A DNA stretch of 64,000 bases, from the NCBI GenBank assembly GCA_025093985.1, contig JACAAK010000017.1, forward strand, positions 1 through 64,000, read 5' to 3'. Positions 35,224 through 45,204 of this stretch are shown here, piece by piece. Within the stretch, counting starts at the first letter, position 1. Every line of letters begins with the position of its first letter. The DNA is from Calvatia gigantea (Eukaryota; Basidiomycota; Agaricomycetes; Agaricales; Lycoperdaceae). The translations under genes and the position numbers were made by a program. The notes beneath the pieces are model-generated. The model was not told the DNA's origin. It made no database searches and saw nothing but the letters and a program-made list of their open reading frames with translations.

Positions 35224-37544
35224 CTTCGGCAGGCGTTTCGGTCAAGCACGAGGAGCCGAGCACACCACCTAGGGGGAAGGCACCGTCAAAACCCAACAAA
35301 GTCCATTGGACTCTTAATGTAGCTCACATCGAGCCTAGTCGTTATCAATACATGATGAACCTCCCTGTTAAACTTAATGTGTCGAACTATAAGATATGGG
35401 TCTAGCAGATGCGGACTCAATTCCGAATCTTTGACGTTTACAACTACTGTACCGGTTCTGTTCAGGGTGACACCAACAACACAGAACATGGTGAGAGATG
35501 GGCTCGCACAAACGCTATTGTCTGCGCCATACTCTCAGCCAACATGGTGGAGGATATCCAGATACAATTGGGTTATCACGAAATCGCTGCCGATATGTGG
35601 GGGGAAGCTCAATCTATATTCGTGGGACAGTCTATGATGGATTGGACTCTGCTCCTGAGCACCCTTATCACAACGAAATACGTCGACGGCGAGGATGTTA
35701 TCACACACATCACTACGATGAAGACACTACGTCGAGACATTGCAGCTATTAAACGCGACATCGGAGACGATTTTTTCGCCTGTATCCTGTGCCTATCTAT
35801 GCCACCCAACTGGAGCTACGTATTCGCTGGCCTACCTGAAAACTACACAGCCACTGAAATTGAACGTCGTATTCACAAAGAGGATGGTGTTCGAAAGAAT
35901 CACCAGGCTACTGCCGCTCTCACATACCGCTCTATGGCCAGGAACAACAACAACAATAATCGGCGAAATCAGACTCAGCAACCTGGTCAACCCTTCTGCA
36001 CGAACTGCAAGATTTTGGGTCATGACTGGAAGGACTGTTGGTCGAAAGGGGGTGGGGCTGAAGGTCAAGGACCTTGCCAGAGGAAGAAGAAGAATAAGGG
36101 GAAACAAGGAGGGAACTCATGTCACAGAGCTAATCAAGCTCAAGCTGATGAAACTATGGACGACAATTGATCTACGGCTAGTGGGGGGAACTCTCTTGCT
36201 GGGGACTCAGCCTATATGGCTATCACCAGCTCACAGCCGAAATCGGACACTTGGATTCTCGACAGCGGTGCGACGGCACACATATGTAACCAACGATTGG
36301 CATTCACAACATTCACACCTCACAACGATATTATTGGAGGTATCAATGCCAATGGCCCTCAGCTACATTCCACAGGTGTGGGGAACATTGAGCTCCTCGT
36401 CACCGTGAAAGGCCGCCCTGCTCGCATCGTCACTCTCCTCAATGTCAAATACTGTCCCAATGCTCACGACAACCTCATTTCTGAGAGCCGAATGGATCGA
36501 AAAGGCCTCGAAATTCGAAAGAAGGGGGGATTGGTCCAAATTAACAAGAAGGCCAAAATCATTATAGAAGGACATCTCCAACGAAATGGCCTCTACCACC
36601 TCACCTGCTCTTATCCCCTCGAGACTTCACCTCCATCTTCACTAGCCTTCGCTGCTATCTCCTCTGACATATCGTCACTGGATCTCTGGCATCGCCGACT
36701 TGGGCACCTCAATGAGGAATACCTCCAACACCTAGCTAAGCATCAGATGGTCTCCGGGCTTGATCTCAAGACCTCGGATCGACTCAATGCATGTGCAGGG
36801 TGTGCCCTCGGCAAGCATCCACAAGCTCCCTTCCCTCAGCAAGCTTCGCGACGAGCAAAACGACCCCTTGAGCACCTTCATGCTGATCTCCAAGGCCCTT
36901 TCTCCACTTCTATTGAAGGGTACCACCATGTCCTCATTGTCGTTGATGACTTTTCGAGGATGGGATGGAAGATCTTTCTTAAGCAGAAGAGCGATGCTCG
37001 ACAACACCTCCGAGACCTCATCACCTCTCTCGAGAACCGAATTGGCAACAAAGTGGTCTATTTTCAATCAGACCGCGGTGGCGAATTTACAGGACATGCA
37101 CTCAAGTCATACTTCAAGGACAAGGGTATCACCCATGAGATGTCAGCTCCACACACTCCTCAACAAAACGGTGTAGCCGAACGATTCAATCGTACTACTC
37201 ATGAGCATGCCCTCGCCATGTTGAAGGAGGCTGGTATGGCTGATGGCTTTTGGCCTGAAGCTCACCAGTATGCTAGTGATGCTTGTAATCGCAGTCCAAC
37301 CAAGACACTCAACCACATCACTCCTTACCAGGCATTCTTCAATGAGAAGCCCAGTGTCTCCACCTTCCGAATTTTCGGATCACGCTGCCATGTTCACACA
37401 CCACATGAACTTCGATGAGGAAAGCTTGATGCCCACTCTATTGAAGGGGTATTCTGTGGCTTCGATCCTGCCTCCACTTCGTGGAAGATATGGATCCCTT
37501 CGAAGAGGTCATTTCAGGTATCTCGGGACGTCATCGTCTATGAG
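35224..37544 (+). pseudogene. Copia Z gag, protease, integrase
   Basis: The frame resumes with the 50-bp repeat. There is a TAG at 35403 (CAG expected) in gag and TGA at 36168 and 37416 (CGA expected). Gag ends with the zinc knuckle CTNCKILGHDWKDC near 35998. Protease has TWILDSGATAHICN near 36250, with the catalytic D-S-G present. Pre-integrase has LWHRRLGHLNEEYL, and the integrase core has LHADLQGPF, FQSDRGGEFTG and QQNGVAERFNR. The frame runs on into the RT part without a shift. Confidence 0.88.
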
Positions 37545-39008
37545 ACAGTGAACCACCCAGGTATTGATACATCTATGCCTCCTGTCATGAGTGAGGGGGT
37601 GAACATCGACGATCCCACTCATTCTCGGAGTCATCCTAACTCCATCCCTATACCTGAGGAGACTGGTTCGCCTCTCCCTCGTTCATCTCCTATACCTTCT
37701 GATCCTCCATTCACCACTCCTCCATCCATTCCTGATCCTCACCCAGCTCCTTCGACTGCTAATCCCAATCCTATTCCTTCCTCCATTCCTAATCCATCTG
37801 AGCCTCGACGAACTACCCGAATCTCTCGACCATCATGGATCAAACAAGCCAACGAGGAACAAGCAGTTAAGGAATTCGAAGCCAAGAAACAGCGTCAGAA
37901 AATATGTGAAGCTCGAGCTAATCGTCTCAACAATCCAACCTCCAAATACCAACTACCTCCTACAATTCCTGAGCACGAAGCTGTCAAGCACACTCCTGAA
38001 GGCGACCTCGCTCACATTGCCTACCTAGCTGCCTATGGCCCAGTCGTCCCTCAGAGCTTCGAGGAGGCTATCACTGGACCTGATGCCGACAACTGGTGGA
38101 AAGCTATGAGGGAAGAGATATCTCTTCACTCTACTCGAGGAACCTGGAGAGCTGAGAAGATGCCGAAGGAGAGGACTGCTGTTGGTTGTCGATGGACCTA
38201 CACGATCAAGTTCGGACCTGAAGGAGAAGTACTCCGATACAAGGCTCGTCTCATCGCCCAAGGTTTCAATCAGATCCCTGGTCTCGAATATGATGATACC
38301 TTCTCTCCTACCACTCGTCTGGAGTCAATCAAGCTCATCCTTCACCTATCCGCTACCCTTGGTTGGGAATGTGCTCAAGATGATGTCACTGGTGCTTTCT
38401 TACACAGCAACCTCAACTGTATCATCTACATGAAGCAACCACCTGGCTTTGAAGATGGTACCAACAGGGCGCTACTACTCATCCGAAGTCTGTATGGACT
38501 CAAACAAGCTGCCCGTCTCTGGTACAAGTACATGGTTGAGCGTCTTACATCTATCCACTTCAAACAGCTCCACACCGATAATGTGGTATTCTATCGCAAG
38601 CTGGAGTCTGGTACTACCATCATCGCCATCCATGTTGACAACATGTTCAGTACTTCATGCTCACAGGATGAACTCAAGCACATTTGCTCCCAACTTCACA
38701 AGCTCTTCGACATGAAGGAGGAGGATCCGAATTGGCTCATGGGATTTCTTCTCATTGAGGACCGTCTAGCTCGAACCATTTCCATCTCTCATCGCCAGTA
38801 CATCGATACCACTCTCAAGCGATTTCATATGCAGAACTGCCATCCTACATCGCTCCCACTCGATCCTGGCTGTAAACTCTCTAAGGCTGATGGACCTCAG
38901 ACCAAGGAAGAGAAACAGCAAATAGCCAAGACTCCCTATTGTGAACTTGTAGGAGCTCTCACCTGGATATCACTCATCTCTCGCCCAGACATCAGATTCG
39001 CTGCTTGC
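37545..39008 (+). pseudogene. Copia Z reverse transcriptase
   Basis: RT domain of Z with WWKAMREEISLHSTRGTW, YKARLIAQGFNQIPG, QDDVTGAFLHSNL and SLYGLKQAARLWYK. The active site reads AIHVDNM where V-D-D is expected; GAC-to-AAC removes one catalytic Asp. The frame is split at SRPDIRFA by the Y solo LTR and continues at 39559. Confidence 0.9.
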
Positions 39009-39553
39009 TGTTGAATCTCGCTCCGTACCACTACGTTGGTTCAGTCTATTTATAGCTGAAATGGGGTTCGAGTATTTCACCTTCAGAGAGTCGATAATAA
39101 TGGACCATCACAGACTACGTATGCAGTAGTTGTACTGCCCTTCTGGTAGTCGGTTATTCACTCTGCATGGAACCTTCTAGTACATGCGTCATATACAGTA
39201 TGCTCCACTTATGCTACTGGTAGTTAGACCTCACCCATATAAGGGTTTAGAGTGCACAGACCAGGGATATTAGTATATATACCCTTATGTAGCATTGAAG
39301 TATGTACGCTTTTTAGCTACGCCCTTTGGCATAAGACACTATGTCTTCTCTCCTCTACGCTAGCTTCTCTAAGCATCGCTTCTCTTCTCCTCAAGACTCT
39401 CTGAGTATGCTGGTATAAGCAGGACTATGTCCGCTACCATGCACCTCTCCTACTGGACCATCTCCCAGATGAATATGACTACCCTCCACCGCTGACGCCT
39501 ACACGCTTAGGTAGTGTGAACTTATATTGGGATGTCTACTCATTCTCTCAACA
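39009..39553 (+). mobile_element. Y-family solo LTR in Copia Z
   Basis: 545 bp from TGTTGAATCTCGC to CTCTCAACA, flanked by the 5-bp duplication CTTGC (39004-39008 and 39554-39558). It is the clearest copy of the Y LTR and defines the family ends. Confidence 0.93.
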
Positions 39554-39558
39554 CTTGC

Positions 39559-40167
39559 TTCCTTGCTCAATTCAACTCCAACCCTGGACCAAAGCACTGG
39601 AAGGCTGCCCAGCATGTACTCCAATACCTCGCTGGTACTCGTGATATCATCCAAGTCTTGGGAGGAAAATCCAAGGATAATCATCACCTGACCCTTACTG
39701 GCTATTCTGATGCATCTGGAGCTGAGGACCCTGACGATCGTCGAGCTGTCACTGGTTGTGTCTTTCAGATGGGTGATAAATCTATTATCACTGTCAGTAA
39801 GAAACAGCCTACAGTTGGGGACTCATCAACTGAGAGGGAATACATGGCTGGAGCTTACACTGTCAAGTATGGATTATGGTTGGTTCAACTTCTAGCTGAA
39901 CTGGAGATGCCCGTTTCACTTCCCATCACTGTCTATATGGATTGCACCAGCAGTATCGATCTCACCAAGGACTCTCGTTTTCATGGAAGGACCAAGCACA
40001 TAGACATCAAACATCATTTTATTCGTGAACGTGTTTCTGACGGGACCTTTACTATCTGTTATTTATCTACCAAGGAAATGACTGCCGATATTCTCACTAA
40101 GGCTCTTAAGGAGCCAGACTTCATTCATTTACGTTCTAAACTAGGTCTCCACATACCTTCAGTCTAA
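39559..40167 (+). pseudogene. Copia Z RNase H
   Basis: Continues the Z frame after the solo LTR: HWKAAQHVLQYLAGTRD, then the RNase H blocks GYSDASGAEDPDDRRAVTG, VSKKQPTVGDSSTEREYMA and HGRTKHIDIKHHFIRE. It ends at 40165-40167, followed by a polypurine tract AAGGGGGTG and the 3' LTR at 40175. No stop interrupts this part. Confidence 0.88.
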
Positions 40168-40174
40168 GGGGGTG

Positions 40175-40445
40175 TGTTGGAATATAGGTAGACTTCCGTT
40201 ATCTTTTTCTTACAGTAGATAATCACTTCGCTATCACATGACATCACACTCATTCGCTGGCCTCATACCTTGCACACCCTCAGTCTCGTTCCACGTCGAC
40301 TGAGGGTAAGCAAACCATCGTTCTCCATTGTACACACTAGCTAACTCATTCCATAGTCTATCCTAGGTAATTACACAATCTAATATAGTCTCGTTCCACG
40401 TCGACTGAGGTCTATCCTAGTCCTGCGCGTCATATCTTTCCTTTA
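40175..40445 (+). repeat. Copia Z 3' LTR
   Basis: It begins TGTTGGAATATAGG after the polypurine tract. The first 166 bp match the 5' LTR; the rest contains a second copy of TCTCGTTCCACGTCGACTGA and ends near the proposed target duplication at 40446. Confidence 0.65.
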
Positions 40446-40645
40446 CGCACGTGATCACCAGTTTCATGCTCGGACCAAGCACATCAACATCCGATATCAC
40501 TTCATTCGATGGGTCATTGAAGAAGGAAAACTATGCCTCGTTTACTGCCCAACTGAAGACATGGTTGCCAACGTATTCACCAAGGCACTTCCCTCACCCA
40601 AGGTGAAGCATTTCACCTCCGAGCTCGGTCTCTCCATGATTTGAA
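40446..40645 (+). pseudogene. Copia X RNase H end
   Basis: The last part of X pol after Z: RDHQFHARTKHINIRYHFI, then the DMVANVFTKALPSPK block typical of the Copia pol C-terminus, ending in TGA at 40643-40645. A polypurine tract (GAAGGGGAG) precedes the 3' LTR. Confidence 0.88.
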
Positions 40646-40651
40646 GGGGAG

Positions 40652-41000
40652 TGTTGAATTGCCAAACCGCTCTGAGACATCCGGAGTGCCATACTGGCCA
40701 TCAGAGCGCCCACTGTCATGCCAGTTAGACTTGCACGGTGGGCACCTATTTCGTAGACGGACACTTAACATAGTGCCGTGACTCTTAGATACACAAAGTT
40801 TTCATGTATGACCCTGCCTTATGATATTGCTTAAGTACCATAGTCTCATTAGCTGAATACCTCAGTTCTCGTGCATATAACGAGTTACTGAGGTATGTTA
40901 TCCTTTCTTCTGTAGCCAGACCCAAGCTCATTCTATCACCAGTGACTAATATAGAGTTCTCGTGCGTATAACAAGTTACTGAGTTTATACAGTTTCTACA
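40652..41000 (+). repeat. Copia X 3' LTR
   Basis: A complete 349-bp LTR from TGTTGAATTGCC to GTTTCTACA, followed by the target duplication GACAA. Confidence 0.94.
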
Positions 41001-41416
41001 GACAAGGGGTATCCGTTCTTGTAGGCTGCCTTGGCCTGATTCTCAGCCTGGAAAGAGAGGATATGAAATAGAGATTCGACATCGTGGATGTGCATTATTG
41101 AGCTGGCAGGGGGAAGACGGGTCATGATATCGATGGCACGCTTTGCTTCTACGCCACAGCGAAGCTTGAAATTAGGACTACTATTCGGGAGGGTGAAATT
41201 TCCCAAACCAAAGTCTGGAACTTCTGAACGTCTGTCTCGTGTGTCCTGCGGCTTCCATTTCAAGTTCATCTGCGGGTAGATAACGAATCGGTGTCGTTGT
41301 TGATGTAAGATAGCAAATTCGTTGAAGACAGCGTATAAGATATCCTCCGTAGGACACCCTATGACGGCCTTCTCAGCAAGGTTCCTCTGGTATCTTTGCT
41401 CAGGTGCAGAAAACAT
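41001..41416 (-). pseudogene. N-terminal half of split PD-(D/E)XK-like gene
   Basis: It starts at ATG 41416 (MFSAPEQRYQRNLAEKAVIG) and reads to the X insertion. The motif order EVPDFG, then LRCGVEAKRA about 20 residues later, then QAENQAKAAY on a helix, fits the PD-(D/E)XK nuclease fold (Asp, Glu-x-Lys and a following Gln). Similar unnamed proteins are, as far as I recall, common in Agaricomycetes. The open frame extends upstream without an ATG before a TGA, so a further 5' exon is possible. With 11827-12322 it formed a 303-codon gene. The present half keeps the catalytic motifs but lacks the C-terminal region. Confidence 0.65.
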
Positions 41417-41729
41417 GGATGTAGCTGATGGTTGTCGGGCTGGCACAATCGCACTAGAGATGCGTGTAGCGTCATAGATCTTGACCGTAACAATTCGTAT
41501 GCACCAGATCACAGCAGATCTACAGGCGACAAGCAACTGCAAGGGGTGGCCCTTCCATCAGAGTTCTGGACCTCTGGCGGAGTTTGAACTCAGCTTGTGT
41601 ACGGACCAGACAGCGGAGTTTGAACAGCTGCCCCATGCCTTCGACATCGCTTTTCCCTCGACGACGATAAACTGAACCAGAGGTGCGTCTCATCTATAGT
41701 TCGGATTAATGAGGCTAATCTGATCGCAG

Positions 41730-42026
41730 ATGTCGGACTCGAACCCTTTTTTTATCAAAGGCTATAAGGTCGATCGCACCAAACTCGAAAGGACTTATGG
41801 CAAACGAGAGGACGATCCGGAGAATACGAGATTTTTGCCCATTTGGAAGCAATTTCCCCTCGATTACGAGTACATTGAAGCTGGGGAAGAGCCGGATGGG
41901 CATATTGCCCTGGTCTTGGTCCTTGCAGATGGCTATGATAGAGAGAGACTAGAAAGGCTCGAAATGCCGTGTCTGAGTGGTGTATACGAGAAGGTTTTTA
42001 CTCCGGGGATCTGGACCCGTCATTAA
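41730..42026 (+). CDS. Small unknown protein (98 aa)
   Basis: ATG at 41730; charged, without a signal peptide or membrane segment (for example KLERTYGKREDDPENTRF). Amino-acid composition looks like a real cytosolic protein. It diverges from the split nuclease-like gene across about 310 bp, so the two may have shared a promoter region. I recognise no family, and introns or a longer gene cannot be excluded. Confidence 0.45.
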   Translation: MSDSNPFFIKGYKVDRTKLERTYGKREDDPENTRFLPIWKQFPLDYEYIEAGEEPDGHIALVLVLADGYDRERLERLEMPCLSGVYEKVFTPGIWTRH

Positions 42027-42160
42027 GGAAGGTCAACATGTTCATAACAACTATGCTTGTACGCTTGACTAATAATGGTGCAGGCTTCCGCGCCAGCAAA
42101 GAGTGAACGTACCAGCGACAGCTAGCCGATGTCAGCGTATGGTGTTCCAGTCTGCTCGTA

Positions 42161-42388
42161 GTACCTGTTAATATTAATACGCAAGGCACGTGGGGTCTTG
42201 GCGCATGACGGGTAAAGGCGAACGCTCATGATCTCGCCGTCCCCACCAATCTTATCTCCATGTCGCTGACCGTCCTTCCTCTGATTATGCACTACATAAC
42301 ATCCACACCAACCACAAGCATCCTCACGCCGCTAAGGGAGAATCCTCGGGGCACAGGCCCCCAGGTACACAGGCACAGACATCCGCAC
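42161..42388 (+). repeat. Dispersed repeat copy B
   Basis: Matches 11361-11570, which lies upstream of the intact NACHT-kinase gene. No NACHT sequence is next to this copy. The rest of 42027-42472 holds no recognisable gene. Confidence 0.65.
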
Positions 42389-42472
42389 ATGACCACCAGA
42401 TACAATACATCTTATAAGTATTACACACGTAAAACCACTGAGATGGATAGAAATGAAACTCGGCCTATATAC

Positions 42473-43769
42473 TTAATTTGGGGCCCTTTTTGTCTTGATC
42501 TCCCATAAGCCCCCCTTCGTCCTCGCCAGTCCTTCAAATATCACATCCTCGGAGAGAAAGTCCATCCACAAAACCCCATTTTCCGCCCCACCGCCCAACA
42601 AGGCTACCCGCCTTCCATACGCCTTCCCGATATCTGCACGATCACCCGGAGTTAAAACATCGTTCCAATAATGTCTTGGTAATATTTGTTGCATGAGCGC
42701 GGCGTGGACTTGGGCAATAATATCCATGACGGTGATACCGTTGGGGTGTACTTGAGTAACATCGATGTACCACGGTAATCGGGGATGGAATAGTCGGAGT
42801 ATATTTGCAGGAGGGGTGGTCGCAAATTGTGCCATGTCAAGTTCGTCAAACGGATGTCGGTACCCGCTCGTTGACGCCGTTTGGCCGTGTTGGATAGGGC
42901 TTGCAGGATCAAGAGGATCGAGACGGAGGTCATGGGAAAGAGGTGGTTTGGATGGATGATACTGAAGAAGTGGACTCAGACGTCGTTTGGTGGGATCGGT
43001 GAACTCTGTACCAAGAGTGAGCGAGCGGTAATATAACATCGGACAGGGATTGCATACCTTGAACATCTGATTGAGCCTTCAGCGCAGAGGGAAGCGACGT
43101 AAGGGAAGAAAGAAATGAAGCGCGAGGATTGTAATTAAATCTCCAATCCTTTGGTCTTCTTGCTAGGTTGGTCTCGTTCCACGTATCTGGTAAGAGATGT
43201 GGGGGAGGAACCATACGAGGGGATTGGAAAGGGGTATGGGGTCTTCGGTTAGAACCAGTCGATTTCGATCGGGCAAGCCCGTCCCATGGTTGCTTGGGCG
43301 CAGTTGCCCACGGGAGCGCAGCGGAATGTGGTTGTGCTGCGTTGTCCGATACCGAGCGGACGATGCTGTTCCATGGACTGTGATTCGGACTGGGATGGTG
43401 ATTATTGGGCCCAAAAAAGCCAGAACCGATAGGTTGGTCGAAGGCTGATTCTGTGGGCCTCATCGGACTCGCGGTTGTGGACCAAGGCGGAACGGTAGGA
43501 GGTTCTCCCCAAGGATCGGCGGGTGGTCGATGATACGGTGAGGGCGCACCCCACGAATTCACACGCGCATGAAAGCTTGGATTGTCATTGAGCCAAGGAG
43601 GAGGAGCAGACTCTGGAGGATATCCAGCCCATGGTGGGGGAGGATCGCGAGGGAGGGGCCATGGACTGTTCATGGATTGTTGTGGATTCTGGTGGCCAGG
43701 GAAAGCAGAGAAGAGGTCACCGCGTGGGGACCCAGGTGCAACGAGCGGAGGTGGGTGCGAACTGTACAT
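42473..43769 (-). CDS. DUF6699 domain protein
   Basis: Two exons, 43769-43058 and 43005-42473, sum to 1245 nt (414 codons plus stop). The first ~200 residues are Pro/Ser/Trp-rich and probably disordered. The C-terminal part carries the DUF6699 block known from basidiomycetes: PANILRLFHPRLPWYIDV, HPNGITVMDIIAQVH and PRHYWND, ending with WMDFLSEDVIFEGLARTKGG. I chose ATG 43769 (MYSSHPPP) because no upstream ATG lies in the open frame. Function of the family is unknown. Nothing suggests signal peptide or membrane segments. Confidence 0.85.
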
Positions 43770-44343
43770 GAAGTTAGAGGGTTTGACTAATTCTTGCAAC
43801 TTCAAAAGCTGTTGCACAGGAAGCGCCGACTTATCTAATTCGGAGAATACAAAGGAGCTTATTTGTTGTTGTGATCCACGTCAGGGCCTACGCAACCATT
43901 GTGCTTTTGGATTTCTTTTGCTTCTCTCAACAGTTCCAGACACGATTCCCGAGCCCGTTTCTCATTTCACCGTACCAAATTTCATAGCCACGCACAGGAA
44001 GTTTGATCAAGTTTTGTTCTCTTCGAACGCCCTCTGTACATTCATCATTTCTTGCACCGGATTGTTGCCGATGTGATTGCGCAGTGATGGGGTCTATTTC
44101 AAGCGTCTGGAGCCACTGATGAGGAGTAATAAAGAGCCTTTTTCGAACCAAGTCGGAAAATCCCACATCTATTCTTGTGTCACACCAGCATGTCCAGTAT
44201 GATAGTGCAGATGCATATTTAGACGCCCGTAGAGGTCATGAATACTCGATTGCACAAGGATAATCAACACTGTTGCACTACCATCGGAAATTTGGATGGG
44301 ACTAAAATTATGATTGCCCAGGGCTCTCCTCGACCTGCCTCGT
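43770..44343. other. Intergenic spacer
   Basis: Between the DUF6699 gene and the secreted-protein gene. A minus-strand open stretch around 44166-43927 has no family similarity that I recognise. It should contain the DUF6699 promoter. Confidence 0.35.
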
Positions 44344-45204
44344 CTAACAACCATCTCCTCCATCATTGTTCAACACAGCTGGAAGTTGTGCGGCAATACA
44401 AGAGCGGGGGACGAAGAACCACAACACCTGTCCATACTCAGCAACATTAGCTCTGACCATGCTGGCCACACCATCGCGAGTCGTGTAACGATATCCTGAA
44501 CGAGAAGTCAAACCCATATTAAAAGGCACGGGATCTTGGAACGCCCCGGTTTGAAAGTTAGAGTCCTAATTGCCCTCAGCATCTCTTGCAGGATATTCAG
44601 AGCGCCAAACTTACGACGAAATAGTTGTAGAACCCAGGACACCCAGCAAGGTTGAGTGGGACAATGATCGCCCCATTTCCCTGGTGGGGAGGAGCATCGA
44701 AGTCGCGACCGAACTTGTTGCGGTCGCACATAGAAGAAGCAGTTGTCGTGGAACACGACGATGCAACGGTCCTTCGAGTGTTCAAGTCCACCGCCTACCA
44801 GCGTACGCAAATTCAGTAAAAATGTCACAAAAAATATGAGGAGGATGCGCACTGATGGGACCAAGAAAGTGCAGAAATTGCCTCCTGTACCTCTATAGCG
44901 GCCATAGTGATAACCACTGCTATCTGTGGACTCCACATCGAACCTCTGGCCAGCCATGCCAGTACCCATAACGTAGCCACATCTCTTATTCGCAATCCAA
45001 CCACCGGGAGGGAGCAAACCCGAGTTTCCGCAAGTCCCGGGCTTAGGGACGTTTCCTATATCGATTGAGTGTCAATATTGCAAGCTTGAGATTGGACGAA
45101 ACTCAGGTGAGACCCGTCGACATACCCATCAAAGTGTACTCATTGATCGCCGCAATGGGGGCGACGAGGATCGCAGCCAATAAGGTTTGGAGGCACAGCT
45201 TCAT
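44344..45204 (-). CDS. Small secreted protein, unknown family
   Basis: Five exons are proposed: 45204-45126, 45055-44891, and three more ending at 44344, separated by introns of about 50-95 bp. The phases fit through the first three exons. The product is about 190 residues. It starts with a signal peptide (MKLCLQTLLAAILVAPIAA); a second in-frame ATG lies 30 bp upstream. The mature part has several Cys residues (KPGTCGN, ANKRCGYV, SKDRCIVV, NCFFY, AGCPGF, PRSCIAA) and no membrane segment. It is probably extracellular; function unknown. The third exon boundary (near 44730) is the least certain. Confidence 0.6.

Larger units (their letters stand above)
32192..40445 (+). mobile_element. Copia element Z with nested insertions
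   Basis: Inserted in the RNase H region of X. The left LTR begins TGTTGGAATATAGG at 32192. The likely target duplication is CGCAC (40446-40450); the left copy reads CACAC (32187-32191), a CpG-to-CpA change, and CGCAC restores the expected ALARDHQFHARTKH frame of X. Z is broken by the inverted Copia fragment W in gag (32724-35223) and by a Y solo LTR in the RT/RNase H region (39009-39553). The exact right end is uncertain because the 3' LTR would end TTTA and not CA. Confidence 0.8.
12323..41005 (+). mobile_element. Copia element X with nested insertions
   Basis: This is the outermost element of the cluster. Its 5' LTR starts at 12328 (TGTTGAATTGCC) and its 3' LTR ends at 41000 (GTTTCTACA). 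Both sides carry the 5-bp target duplication GACAA (12323-12327 and 41001-41005). Three insertions break it: Y1/Y2 in the 5' LTR (12645-19961), a Gypsy element in gag (20794-28729) and Copia Z in the RNase H region (32192 to about 40445). Without them X would be about 5 kb, a normal Copia size. The gag-pol frame is continuous across all pieces but has seven stops, so X cannot move on its own. Confidence 0.9.

Noticed and set aside
40985..41542. 185-codon minus-strand frame as a complete gene
   Set aside because: It has a non-ATG start and its 3' end runs into the X LTR; the real frame continues at 12322.
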